From: Paenarthrobacter nitroguajacolicus JCM 14115
GTDB taxonomy: Bacteria; Actinomycetota; Actinomycetes; Actinomycetales; Micrococcaceae
DNA: 47,171 bases
NCBI GenBank assembly: GCA_001313365.1
Contig: BBFS01000030.1
Location: forward strand, 1 to 47,171
Direction of reading: 5' to 3'
The notes below the pieces were generated by a model. The model was not told where the DNA came from. It saw nothing but the letters and a program-made list of their open reading frames with translations, and made no database searches. The translations under genes were made by a program, and so were the position numbers. Shown piece after piece: positions 10,419 to 20,254 of this stretch. How positions within the stretch are numbered: position 1 is the first letter of the stretch; the number at the start of each line of letters is the position of its first letter.

Positions 10419-11144
10419 AGGTCGCGCAAAACTGGTGGGAAGCGGTGGTCCGCGGCTTCACCGACACGCACACCACCGCCGTGCCCCTACCGGCCCTGCT
10501 GGGCATCCTCGCATGCGCCGTCGTCCTGAGCATCCCTCGCGCAACCTGGAGGTGGTTCGGCCTCTACGTCACTTTTGTCCATGAGCTGGGGGCATGCCTA
10601 CGCCGCACTCATGACTGGGCGCTTCGTCCATGGGCTCCGGATCGGCCTCGACCATTCGGGGGCGCCTTGTCAGCAGTGGCCGGAGCGCGTTCGGGGCAGC
10701 GTGGTCCGGGTTTGGGGCTATCCCGCACCGGCGGTCGTCGGGTTGTGCCTGATCGCAGCCTTCGCCTGTGGCCGGTCGGGCGCAGCCATGTCCATCGGTG
10801 CTTTGATCCTGCTGGTTTCGCTCATCTTCCTCAGAAACCTCACCGGAATCCTGGTGGCTGTGTTGAGCGCTGCCATCGCGCAGCTCCTGGTTCTGTTTGC
10901 GACGCCCGCAGTAGTCAACTATGTAGTCCTGGCGCTCGGCGTCGCCCTGTCCGTGGGCGGTGTTCGGGATCTACTCAAGCTTGCCGGCGTGCACACCCGG
11001 CGCCGCGACCGCTTGGCTGCCTCTGATGCCTTCATTCTTGGCCGCACCACGGGCGTCCCGGCGTTCGTCTGGCTGACCGGATTCACGGCGGTGATCACCG
11101 GATGCGCCGTAGCGTCGGTGTGGTTGCTGTGGGGGGGATGCTGA
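10415..11144 (+). CDS. M50B-like membrane metallopeptidase
   Basis: About 240 residues with several hydrophobic segments. It carries HELGHAYAALMTG after an early membrane segment, the HExxH zinc motif of the peptidase M50B-like family; GYPAPAVVGLCLIAAFACGR follows. Relatives are intramembrane (site-2-type) proteases, but this compact M50B-like group is uncharacterised. Start GTG 10415 overlaps the TetR stop (GTGA), so expression is coupled. Frame breaks occur at 10590 and near 10665-10700. The end is uncertain: a 7-G run at 11131 makes the stop either 11144 or about 11152 (WGMLTV ending). Confidence 0.78.
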
Positions 11145-11312
11145 CCGTTTAACGCGGTGGTTGACTGTCGCTCCAGGGCCCGACGGCGATTGTCCGGCTT
11201 TCGTCGCCGCGAGGCCTTGCCCTGTGGTCGCCTCAGGGTGTCCAATCCTCTTTAACGTTCGAACTGGATGTGTTCGGACACGGTGCCGGGATACAAACAC
11301 CAGGAGGTGCCC

Positions 11313-13469
11313 ATGTCCGCGAAGGGCACGCGCGAAACAGCAAAGGGAACCGGACCTGGCGCAACCGATACCAGGCGCGGTGACAATGGAGCTGCCTTGG
11401 CGGTGAGCGATCCAGCAAAAATCCGGAACGTGGCACTCGTGGACATTCGGGTGCGGGCAAATCGATGCTGGTGGAGGCCTTACTGGCCGCAACAGGTGCC
11501 ATCACCCGCATGGGCTCCATCAGCGAAGGCACCACTGTCAGTGATTCGGACCCCTCCGCGATCCATCAGCAACGCTCAGTCACGTTGTCCGTAGCGCCGA
11601 TTCTTGTGGGGGGGACATCAAGGTCAACCTGATCGACACCCCCCGGCTACACCGACTTCACCGGCGAACTGCGCGCTGGGTTGAGGGCCGCGGACGCGGC
11701 CCTTTTCGTTGTGTCGGCTGTTGATGGCATTGACGGTGCCACTGTTGCGTTGTGGGGGGGCGAGTGCGAGAATATCCGAATGCCGCGTGCGGTGGTAGTC
11801 AGCAAACTGGACCATCCGCGCGCTGACTTCAGTGCCGCCGTCGTGCGCTGTCAGGAAGCGTTCGGTGATTCTATCCTCCCGCTGTATCTACCGGCCGTGG
11901 GCAACGCCGGACTCATCGGCGTACTCCACGGCACAGATTATTCCCACGGCACTGAGATGGGGGGGACCTGGACCCGGCTTCGGATGTCGAAGCAGCAAGG
12001 GGACCCCCCCTGATCGAGGGAATCATCGCTGAGAGCGAAGACGAAACGCTCATGGACCGGTACCTTGGCGGTGAAGAACTGCCCCTCGCGGACCTCATCG
12101 ACGATCTTGAAACTGCAGTGGCACGGGGGGGCAGCTTCTTCCCGGTGATGCCGACGTCGTCCGAAACAGGCCTGGGACTTCCCGAACTGATGGCACTGTT
12201 GACGGATGCTTTGCCATCGCCGTTGGAACGCATCGCCCCCGGCGGTGATGGAACTCGACGGCTCCTCGCTGAAGCCCTTGCCGTGTGACCCGGCCGGGCG
12301 ACTTGCCGCAGAAGTAGTGCGAACCACCGTAGATCCATTCCTCGGCCGTGTCTGCTTGGTGCGGGTCTTTTCAGGGACCCTGCGGGAAGACTCCGCGATC
12401 CATATCGGTGGCAGGGGGGGTTTGGCGGATCGGGGGCACGAGGACCACGACGCCGATGAACGCATCACCCATCTCTATTCGCCCGTGGGTTCGAGCCTGA
12501 AAGCCATTCCGCAGTGCTTTGCCGGTGACATCTGCGCCATCAGCAAGCTGGCCAGCGCGGAGACAGGGGGGGACTCGGTCTCCGGCCGTGAGGCGCCGCT
12601 GCTGATCGAAACCTGGAACATGCCCGAGCCTTTGATGCCTGTAGCGATTGAAGGGGGGGCATCGCGCAGTGATGAGGACGCTCTGGCCAAGAGCATCGGA
12701 AAGGTGGCAGCTGCCGATCCGACGCTTCGTTTGGAACGCAACCAGGACACTCATCAGCTCATCCTGTGGTGCATGGGGGGGAGGCCCACGCCGAGGTTGT
12801 CCTGGACAGGCTGCGGAGCCAGGGCGTCAGACTCCAGACCGTGGATGTCATCACGCCCTCAGGGAAACCTTTGCCACCAAGGCAACCGGACATGGGCGGC
12901 ACGTCAAGCAATCCGGCGGCCACGGACAATTCGCCATCTGTGACATTGAGGTGGAGCCACTGGCCCGCGGTGAGGGTTTTGAGTTCACCGACAAGATCGT
13001 GGGCGGGGCAATCCCCCCCGGGACGTTTGTCACCTCCGTCGAGAAGGGTGTCCGCTCACAAATGCTGAAGGGTGTCTCAGCCGGATTCCCGGTGGTGGAC
13101 ATCAAGGTGACGCTGGTAGGTGGAAAAACCCATAGCGTGGACTCATCCGACGCAGCCTTCCAGGCGGCCGGCGCGTTGGCCCTGAGGGAAGCTGCGGCCA
13201 GCGCCAGGATCCAGCTGCTGGAACCGTCTCATCTGTTGTCATCAGCGTTCCCGACGAATTCGTGGGCGCGGTGATGAGTGATATGTCCGGACGCCGGGGG
13301 GCGTGTGACCGGCACTACCGCCGCTGAGGGTGAAGGAACGGAAATCAGTGCCGAAGTGCCGGACCAGGAGCTCCTGCGGTACGCGATAGAACTCCGTGCC
13401 CTCACTGCAGGCACGGGCCGTTTTCGCCGGTCCTTCCTTCGCCACGAACCTCTGCCGAAGCAGGCCTAG
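11313..13469 (+). CDS. Elongation factor G-like protein EF-G2
   Basis: A translational GTPase paralogue of about 715 residues, like mycobacterial EF-G2 (FusA2). G1 is GHSGAGKS (after repair of a one-base loss near 11448), G3 is DTPGYTDF, and the NKxD motif is altered to SKLDHP. Domain IV reads FATKATGHGRHVKQSGGHGQ; the C-terminal domain has VISVPDEFVGAVMSDMSGRR. Unlike canonical EF-G it is not next to rpsL/rpsG/tuf. Related EF-G2 proteins are reported to bind GTP but to support translocation poorly or not at all; the function here is unknown. The start ATG 11313 has AGGAGG 9 bases upstream. At least ten frame breaks occur at G/C runs. The stop overlaps that of the convergent hydrolase by 4 bases. 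Confidence 0.88.
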
Positions 13470-14146
13470 GCGTTTGCCCGCAGGAAAGCAGCAACCGCCG
13501 GGGCAAGTGACGCCCCCCCAACCTCGGCCGCCCCCCCACGTTTCAGGCCCTTGACCGCGAACGAATGGTCACCGCCCTCACTCCACTGGAGTGTCGCCGT
13601 CGGGCCTATCTTCGCCACCACTGCTTCCAGCAGTTCCGGCGTAGCGAACGTATCGCGTGTTCCTTGGAGGAATAGCATGGGCACAGTGACGCCGTAGAGG
13701 TGTTCATCCCGCAGTTTCTCCGGTTTGCCGGGTGCGTGGAGCGGATAACCGAGGTACACCAAACCCCCCCTGCGGGCATGCCTCGGCAACTGCCATGGAA
13801 GCCATACGTCCACCAAAGGATTTACCCGCTGCCCATAGGGGTTCCCCCCCTTCGCCTAGCTCAGCTGCTTTGTCCATCACTGCCCGCCATGTAGCGATGG
13901 CCAGGGGGCGGGCGGTCCGGGAAACGCCGGCCAGCCTCCCGGTAAGGAAAGTTAAAGCGCAACGTGGACACGCCTTCGTCGGCCATTGCCCCAGCGAAAC
14001 CCTCCAGGAACGGGTGTTCCATTCCGGCTCCCGCCCCCCCGTGTGCCACAACAAGGGTAGCGAAGGGCATCGGGGGGCCGAATGTGAAGGGCTGACACTT
14101 CGGTTTCACCGACGGCGACGGTCACGGATGTTTCAATGTTTGGCAT
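13466..14146 (-). CDS. Alpha/beta hydrolase (KANL3/Tex30-like, dienelactone-hydrolase fold)
   Basis: A small hydrolase of about 215 residues. Visible: oxyanion-loop region VVAHGGAGAGMEHPFLEGF, nucleophile elbow GKSFGGRMAS (Ser in GxSxG), an acid region around FLQGTRDTFATPELLE, and the catalytic His in EGGDHSFAVKG. This order fits the KANL3/Tex30-type alpha/beta hydrolases; the substrate is unknown. Start ATG 14146 gives MPNIETSVTVAVGETEV; AATGAT ends 6 bases upstream, a weak leaderless box. Frame breaks lie at runs near 13525, 13760, 13845, 14033 and 14070. It is divergent from the LigD-like gene. Confidence 0.85.
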
Positions 14147-14185
14147 GCATCCATCATTGCCCACGACACCAAAACGCATCGGGTG

Positions 14186-14215
14186 CTGACGCGCAAGGCT
14201 TAAACGCGGTAGCTT
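14186..14215 (+). promoter_or_regulatory. Leaderless-type promoter of the LigD-like gene
   Basis: A -35-like CTGACG (14186-14191), an 18-base spacer and TAGCTT (14210-14215) precede ATG 14222 by 6 bases, so transcription probably begins at or next to the start codon. There is no Shine-Dalgarno sequence in between. Confidence 0.5.
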
Positions 14216-14221
14216 GTGGCC

Positions 14222-15257
14222 ATGGCGAGCGAAGCAACCACCGTGACTGTCCCTGGTCCTGACGGCCCCCGCGAGGTCAGGATTTCGAGTCCAAGCCGGG
14301 TGATGTGGCCTGAAGCCGGACTGACCAAGCTGGACCTTGCCAACTACCTCATTGACGTCGGGGGGGAGGCTTTCGTGACGGCAAACGGGAACCGGCCGAT
14401 CAGCTCCAGCGCTACTCGGGGGAACATCGAGGGCGAGATGTTCTTCTCCAAGAATCCACCCAAAGGCGCCCCGGAGTACGTCCGTTCAGTGCCCGTGACC
14501 TACCCCAGCGCACGTTCACACCCCCCCAGCTGGTGATCGACGAGCCGGCCGTTGCCGTGTGGGCCGCGCAAATGAACACTGTGGTGTTCCACCCCCCCTG
14601 GGCGTCCCGGGCCAACGATCCCGACAATCCCGACCAGCTCAGGATCGACTTGGACCCCCCCAACCCGGCACAGACTTCGACGACGCATCCCGGCTGCGCT
14701 GGAACTGCGCTCCGTGCTGGAAGAAGCCGGACTCACGGCGTTCATCAAAACCTCCGGCAACCGGGGACTCCACGTGTATGCACCTATCCATCCCAAGCAT
14801 GAATTCCTCGACGTACGCCACGCCGTGATCGCCGCTGGACGCGAGTTGGAGCGGCGAATGCCGGAGAAGGTCACTACGGCTTGGTGGAAAGAAGAACGCG
14901 GGACCAGGATTTTCGTGGACTTCAATCAAGCCAACAGGGATCGGACCATTGCCGGGGCGTATAGTCCACGTGCCGTACCTACGGCCCAGGTGTCCTGCCC
15001 GTTGACGTGGGACGAACTGGAGAGCGCCGATCCTGCGAAATACACCATCAAGACAGTTCCGGATCGATTGGCTAAAGTAGGCGACCCCTGGGAATCCATG
15101 CACCATCACCCCCGGTGACATCGACGTCCTGCTCAAGTGGTGGGAACGCGACGTCAAGAACGGTCAGGGCGAAATGCCCTTCCCACCGGAATTCCCCAAG
15201 ATGCCAGGCGAACCCATGCGCGTGCAGCCGAGCCGGGCACGCACACCGGAGGAGTAG
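14222..15257 (+). CDS. LigD-type polymerase/primase domain protein (non-homologous end joining)
   Basis: A stand-alone polymerase domain of the LigD family (archaeo-eukaryotic primase fold), about 340 residues. It has RISSPSRVMWPEAGLTKLDL at the N-terminus, the metal-binding DLDP after LRI, the KTSGNRGLHVYAP motif, and a C-terminal half with FVDFNQANRDRTIAGAYSPR. These proteins fill gaps or add nucleotides at double-strand breaks with Ku and an ATP-dependent ligase; neither partner is in the window. In actinobacteria the polymerase is often a separate gene rather than fused to the ligase. Frame breaks occur at G/C runs near 14362, 14418, 14520, 14590, 14657 and 15100. The end is the TAG at 15255. 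Confidence 0.92.
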
Positions 15258-15278
15258 GCCGCAGAAACTGCAGCGGGA

Positions 15279-16481
15279 GTGCGTGTGCCGCGACGTCCAG
15301 CGAGAGGGATACCGACTACCGCCCTCGCATGCGGCTGGCTTGCCAGCGCAGTGGCGCTCAGCGGGTTCTTCCTCAGCGCGTGCACCGAAACCCCCGAACC
15401 GCAGCCGATTCAGCCCACCACCGCCATGCGCCCCCGCCGGCAACAACTGCTCAACCTTCGACGCCGGCCCCCTCCTGCCGCACCCACGCTCACCACTTCT
15501 CCGGCGCCCACGGAAAGCGTTGCAACCACCCCTGCGTTCCAGGAGCTCCGCGCCACTCTGGAGCTCTTCTCGCGGGAGAAGCTCGAAGAAGGGGGGGCGT
15601 CTGCCGTCCTCATCAAGCCAAGGTAGGCCAGCAGGAATGGACGCTCGCGGAAGGAGTCTTGAGCCGGGAGCGACAGGCCGCTGTACAGTCGGGTGACCGT
15701 TTCCCTGTGGGTGAACAGTTCCGGACCTTCTTGGCTGTCTCCGTGATGAAGCTCGTGGAAGAGGGCCGGCTGGGTTTGGACGACCCCGTCACCGTGTACC
15801 TCCCCCGGCGCCCTCACGGCAAATAGTCCCGTGACGATCCGCCAGCTTCTTGGCGACGCCGCTGACGTACCTGCCGCTGACCTGCCCGCCGCGGCGCTCA
15901 ATGCTGATGCCCTGCTGGGCCGGGTAGTGGAGCAGCTTCGAGGTGCGCCGCTGGGGGGGGCTGTGTTGCGAACGGACGTCCTGACGCCCTTGAACCTCCA
16001 ATCCACGGAGTTCCTGAATGCCGACTCCACTGTCCCCGATGACGTCATTCACGGATATGTCGAGTTGGAGGGAGAAACCATGGACGTTACCGGCACCGGG
16101 CTCCCGGACGGGATCTCCAACGGAGGTCTGGTATCCACAGTGGAGGACATCCTGGCCTTCCAAGCCGCGCTGCTAAGGGGGGGGCAGTTGTTGTCCCCCG
16201 GCGAGCCTTATTGCCATGAAGGGCACGGTGTTTGCCGACTATGGCCTCGGCCTGGACCACTGGGATGACCGCTGCACCAACGGCTTCTACTACGGCCATG
16301 CAGGCGACATTCCAGGTACGGAAGCATTGCCATCAGCAGCGCCGATGCAACCGCCAACTGTCCATTTTCATGGCCTACCCGCCACAGCCTGTGTCGCCCC
16401 CAGCCGTCAGCCCTGGCACTGGAAATGACTGGCGTTGCACAAGTCGCCCTGAATTCCGGGTGCCGCTTTCAATTCAGGTGA
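15279..16481 (+). CDS. Beta-lactamase-fold serine hydrolase-like lipoprotein, active site altered
   Basis: About 395 residues. The N-terminus has an Arg-rich start, a hydrophobic core and the lipobox LSAC, so a membrane-anchored lipoprotein is predicted. The body matches the beta-lactamase/DD-peptidase-like family: DRFPVGEQFRTFLAVSVMK then LVEEGRLGLDDPVTVYL, GYVELEGETMDV, STVEDILAFQAALL, and HAGDIPGYGS near the end. Where relatives have the SxxK nucleophile (GSVTKTFTA-like), this protein reads GEQFRTFLA, so Ser and Lys appear replaced in a stretch without a frame break. It may be non-enzymatic. The GTG start lies 21 bases after the LigD-like gene, probably in one transcript. Breaks lie near 15445, 15595, 15620, 15805, 15955 and 16195; the end is the TGA at 16479. 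Confidence 0.75.
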
Positions 16482-16502
16482 CTGCCAATGACGGTAAGGC
16501 GC

Positions 16503-17129
16503 CTATTCGAAGCGCGAGGGATCGCCGGTTCCGTACCGCACAACCTCGGCCACGCCGCTGGAAAAGTCGATCACGGTGGTTGGTTCTGAGCCGGTGTCGC
16601 CGGCATCGATGACGCCATCCACCTGGTTGTCCAAGCGCTCCTTGATTTCCCATCCCTGGGTCAACGGTTCTTCCTCATCCGGCAGCAGGAGCGTGCTGGA
16701 GAGCAAGGGCTCGCCCAGCTCCGCCAAGAGCGCCTGGACCACCCGATGATCCGGAATGCGCACACCCACGGTTTTCTTCTTGGGGTGCAGCAGCCGCTTG
16801 GGAACCTCACGGGTTGCCGGGAGGATGAACGTGTAGCTGCCGGGCGTGACGGCCTTGATGCTCCTGAAGATATCGTTGTCCAACATCACGAACTGCCCCC
16901 CCATCTGGGCGAAGTCCTTGCACACCAGGGTGAAGTGGTGTTTGTCGTCCAACTGCCTGATGGTCCTGATGCGGTCCAATGCTTCCCTGTTGCCGATCTG
17001 TGCGCCAAGCGCGTAACAGGAGTCGGTAGGGTAGGCGATCAGGCCGCCTCCTTGGAGCATGTTCACCACTTGGCCAATGGCGCGTGGTTGGGGGGGATCT
17101 TCCGGGTGCACATCAAAGAATCTGGCCAT
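16503..17129 (-). CDS. L-threonylcarbamoyladenylate synthase-like protein (Sua5/YrdC/YciO family)
   Basis: About 205 residues, nearly intact. It has the YrdC-fold signatures GGLIAYPTDSCYALGAQIGN and FTLVCKDFAQ, a PGSYTFILPATREVPKRL segment and VGVRIPDH. The K and R residues of RTIRQLDDKH match the nucleotide-binding pocket region. True Sua5/TsaC makes threonylcarbamoyl-AMP for tRNA t6A; the YciO branch has similar sequence and a less certain role, and the PTDSCYALG form resembles YciO more. It contains one in-frame extra Gly from a run near 16897. The start is ATG 17129, 6 bases after TAGGCT. Its stop lies 22 bases from the lipoprotein gene's stop (convergent). Confidence 0.88.
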   Translation of the reverse strand: MARFFDVHPEDPPQPRAIGQVVNMLQGGGLIAYPTDSCYALGAQIGNREALDRIRTIRQLDDKHHFTLVCKDFAQMGGQFVMLDNDIFRSIKAVTPGSYTFILPATREVPKRLLHPKKKTVGVRIPDHRVVQALLAELGEPLLSSTLLLPDEEEPLTQGWEIKERLDNQVDGVIDAGDTGSEPTTVIDFSSGVAEVVRYGTGDPSRFE

Positions 17130-17141
17130 GGAAAGAGCCTA
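17130..17141 (-). promoter_or_regulatory. Leaderless-type -10 box of the YrdC-like gene
   Basis: On the reverse strand TAGGCT (17141-17136) is followed by 6 bases and the ATG at 17129. It lies within 21 bases of the stop of the upstream permease gene, so this gene probably has its own start inside that operon's 3' end. No clear -35 was seen. Confidence 0.45.
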
Positions 17142-17149
17142 CGACAAAG

Positions 17150-17986
17150 CTATGACAAGACGTCCTTGTTGGAGAATTTTGCGTACGCCAGCGCGCCGCA
17201 AACGGCGATGTACCCGGCTTGGAGGAGGGCGTTTTCACCGAACGACGTCCACGAAATGGGCTGCCGCAGCAGATCCGCGAACCCCAGCCAGTGATGGCTG
17301 AACAGCCACAGGTGCAGCCACTCAAGCTGGGGGCAGGTTGTCGAGCACCTGGGACACCACAGAGAGCACGATGGTGGCAGCCATGGCGCCCACGGCACGT
17401 CCGTGAAGGTGGAGATCAGTAGACCGATTGCGGAGAGTCCAAGGAGGGACACCGTGATGTAGGCAGCGATCAGCAACGATCTTAACGCCGACTCGCCCAC
17501 GCTGATGGTGTCACCTGACAGCAAAGTCACCGGACCTACAGGAAAAAGTACGACGCCGGCCAAGCGCCGGACGCTGCCACTGTGGCCGTAGCGGCGAAAC
17601 AGAAAGCGACGGCCCCTGCATACTTCACCAGCAGCAGGCGAATCCGCCCTGCCGGGGGGCAAGGAGCAGGTATCGCAAGGTTCCCAGGTTCGCCTCCCCC
17701 GGCGATGGTATCCCCCGGCCACCACGCCGACGGTGAGGGGGGGCAGGAACAAAGGAACGCACACCACCAAGGCCGTGACTGCAACGAACAGGCCGTTCTG
17801 GGTGATGCGGTCAAGGAACAGTGGACCGCGGCCAGGAGCTGTGGGCCGGGACGACAACTTGACGGCAACTGCGATCAAAACAGGTACGGCGGCGAGGGCG
17901 ATCAGCATGGCCCACGTCCGGAGCCGCCTGAACAGCACGGACAATTCTGAGCCCAGGAGTGCCCATCCGATGCCGGGGGGGCGCAC
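17150..17986 (-). CDS. ABC-2 type membrane permease
   Basis: About 275 residues with several hydrophobic segments: RRLRTWAMLIALAAVPVLIA near the start, TQNGLFVAVTALVVCVPLFL, LRSLLIAAYITVSLLGLSAI and ALLQAGYIAVCGALAYAKFS at the end. The motif for ABC-2 permeases, GVVAGDTIAGEANLGTLRYL, is recovered when frame breaks at 17690-17740 are repaired. It is the membrane partner of the ATPase encoded just upstream (about 30-base gap). The start is uncertain; GTG 17986 (RPPGIGWALLGSELS) fits best. The C-terminal region is broken near 17330-17400. Confidence 0.82.
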   Translation of the reverse strand: MRPPGIGWALLGSELSVLFRRLRTWAMLIALAAVPVLIAVAVKLSSRPTAPGRGPLFLDRITQNGLFVAVTALVVCVPLFLPPLTVGVVAGGYHRRGRRTWEPCDTCSLPPGRADSPAAGEVCRGRRFLFRRYGHSGSVRRLAGVVLFPVGPVTLLSGDTISVGESALRSLLIAAYITVSLLGLSAIGLLISTFTDVPWAPWLPPSCSLWCPRCSTTCPQLEWLHLWLFSHHWLGFADLLRQPISWTSFGENALLQAGYIAVCGALAYAKFSNKDVLS

Positions 17987-18017
17987 GGCAGTCTCTTGGG
18001 GGGGAGGACCAGCAGGT

Positions 18018-19049
18018 TCAGCCGACAACGTCGAACCCCTCCCCGGTGAGGGAAACAAAACGGTCTTCCAGGCTCGCGTTCTCCACTGTGAAGCCACGGA
18101 CCCGGACACCCTCAGCCACCAAAGCAGCCACGATCGTCTCCGGCTCGCGCCCATTGATCCCGGTGCCCAACACTGCGGTGGTTCCCCACGGACTCCCGGT
18201 TCCCGGCGCTTCACCGGGGGGGACCAGGCCGAGGCGCGTCAGCACTCGGGACGCCAATTCGACGTCGGGCGTTTGCACCACCACATGTGCCTGCCCGGCC
18301 GCTCGCAGCTCCTCCAGGGGGGGCCCCTGTGCCACCAAGCGCCCGGCGCTCATCACGCCCACATGGGTACACATCTGTTCCACCTCGGCAAGCAAGTGGC
18401 TGGACACGAACACCGTGGCCCCGCCCGCAGCGAGGGAGCGAACCAGGTTACGGACTTCACGGGTGCCTTGGGGGTCCAGGCCATTGGTTGGTTCATCCAG
18501 AACCAGGAGCTCCCGTGGCCTGAGCATTGCGTTCGCCAAGCCGAGGCGCTGCTTCATGCCCAAAGAGTAAGCGCGGACCTTCTTGCCGGCGGCGTGGCCC
18601 AGCCCTACCCTTTCAAGCGCGTCGTGCACACGTTGCCGTCTGGTTGACCACGACCCATGACGGTCGGCCGCATCCAAGCGCATCAAGTTTCCCGTCCCCC
18701 CCGAAAGGAAAGGGTAGAAGCCGGGACCTTCCACTAAAGCGCCGACGTCCGGCAGCACGGTAGCCAAAGCTTGAGGCATCTCCTTGCCAAGGACACGGAT
18801 GTCACCACTGCTTGCCGATGCCAGGCCCAGCAGCACCCGGATGGTGGTGGTCTTCCCCGAACCATTCGGTCCCAGGAAGCCGAACACCGAACCGCGGGGG
18901 GGTACCTCAAGGTCAATGCCATCCACAGCCGACCGGTGACCGAACCGCTTTACGAGTCCGTGCGTTTCTATGGCGGGATCAGACGAGCGGACGGGAGTCG
19001 CGCGCCCAGTTGCACCAACAGTGGCGGCTGTCGGGGGGGGTTTGTTCAC
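18018..19049 (-). CDS. ABC transporter ATP-binding protein
   Basis: About 340 residues. Visible: Walker A GPNGSGKTTTIR, the Q-loop region replaced by LPDVGALVEGPGFYPFLS, signature YSLGMKQRLGLANA, Walker B LLVLDEPTNGLDPQG, and the H-loop SSHLLAEVEQMC. This is the pattern of ATPases that energise ABC-2 exporters (drug, bacteriocin or lipid export). An N-terminal extension of about 30 residues precedes IETHGLVKRFGHRSAV. GTG 19049 overlaps the stop of the LolA-like gene (GTGA), so the genes are coupled. In-frame or shifting runs lie near 18216, 18320, 18696, 18897 and 19033. Confidence 0.9.
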   Translation of the reverse strand: MNKPPPTAATVGATGRATPVRSSDPAIETHGLVKRFGHRSAVDGIDLEVPPRGSVFGFLGPNGSGKTTTIRVLLGLASASSGDIRVLGKEMPQALATVLPDVGALVEGPGFYPFLSGGTGNLMRLDAADRHGSWSTRRQRVHDALERVGLGHAAGKKVRAYSLGMKQRLGLANAMLRPRELLVLDEPTNGLDPQGTREVRNLVRSLAAGGATVFVSSHLLAEVEQMCTHVGVMSAGRLVAQGPPLEELRAAGQAHVVVQTPDVELASRVLTRLGLVPPGEAPGTGSPWGTTAVLGTGINGREPETIVAALVAEGVRVRGFTVENASLEDRFVSLTGEGFDVVG

Positions 19050-20171
19050 TGGGCGGCAGCGGCTGACTGGAGCCGTTCCAAAGGCACCATGCCCGCATAG
19101 ACGCGACCGTCGTCGAGAATCAACACGCTCAGCAGCGACGTCGTCAAGGCCCGGCCGCCGCCAACAGGCTGCAGGGCTTGGGAAAGCTGGGGGATTGGAC
19201 GTGAGCTCAGCAGGAGCAGACCCCCCCGCGGGCAGGGAGATCACGGAATCCCAACCTTTGCCGGTGACGGACGCTCCGGGACCGCGCACCTCTGGTTCCG
19301 CTACAGCAGGATCGGGTACCGGCATGGCCGGCATGGCCATGGAAGGCACTGGCTTCACAGGCAATACCTTCTCAGTGACGGTGGCACCGGGCGGCGGGGG
19401 GGTGAAATTGAACAACTCAGCATCCGGCGTGGAAAGGTCCAACTTGGTGTACGCGAGTGAATAGGCTGGTTCGGCCTGTCCGTTGGCCCGCACCTCGACA
19501 CCCAGAGGCAAACCAGTCTCGGAGTCGACGTCGATGGTCACCGAATCAACCAGGGTTTCGGTACTGCGTGGGTTAAGGACCAGAGAGTAGGCGCTGCGTC
19601 CCGCCACTGTTGAAGACTCAGAAGCGGTCACCTCCGTACTGGCATCGACCGCTGCCAGGAAACGGCTGGCCATTGCCTCCGGCGTCGGCATGTCCGGCGG
19701 GAGCATGCGTGGCTCGTACTTCTCCGGCACGGTCGGTTTGGCGGGTGCGGTCAGGTGGGTAGCGCTGTTGTCCCTCGAGTTGTAGAACCAGGCATCTCCG
19801 CCATTGATGACCACGTCACGTTCGGCCATCTGGTCCAGAACTTGCAGCCGTGCCCGCAAAGGTCCATCCACATAGACCCTGGCCGTGTGGGAGCCGGTCA
19901 GAAACTCCAAGGCAGAGATGGCGCCCGGGGCGATGCCCGGACCTGATGTGGGAACTTCCGGCAACCCCAGCTCGGCGGTTTGCTCCACAGTGCCGGAAAA
20001 CGCGCGCACCTCGGTGCGCGCGATCATGGCCAGGATTTCTTCAGCGGTCTTCGGCGGAAGGGAAACGGTGGCGCCGGCTTGGACCGAGCCAAGCAGCACT
20101 GCAATGGCCAAGGCAAACGGAATAAGCAGAGCCGGCAGCCACCGCTGCCTGGTCCGCGCCAATGCTACCAA
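19046..20171 (-). CDS. Exported LolA/MucB-fold lipoprotein-carrier-like protein
   Basis: About 370 residues with an N-terminal signal segment (RWLPALLIPFALAIAVLLGS). The body resembles LolA/RseB-type lipid-binding proteins: TAEEILAMIARTEVRAFSG, INGGDAWFYNSRDNSATHL, DSVTIDVDSETGLPLGVEV and YTKLDLSTPDAELFNFTPP. A Pro/Met-rich linker follows (PSMAMPAMPVPDP), then a C-terminal part ending RVYAGMVPLERLQSAAAAQ. In Gram-positives such proteins are extracytoplasmic and their ligands are unknown. It is the first gene of a three-gene unit with an ABC exporter, which suggests it handles the exported substrate. The start is uncertain: TTG 20171 is the longest open option. Confidence 0.72.
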
Positions 20172-20254
20172 CCACCGATCGTGAGAGGCATGAATCCAGA
20201 CTACTCCGGTTGGCGGCGCCGATCACCTGCCCGGTTACTCCCTGGTCAGTTGAC

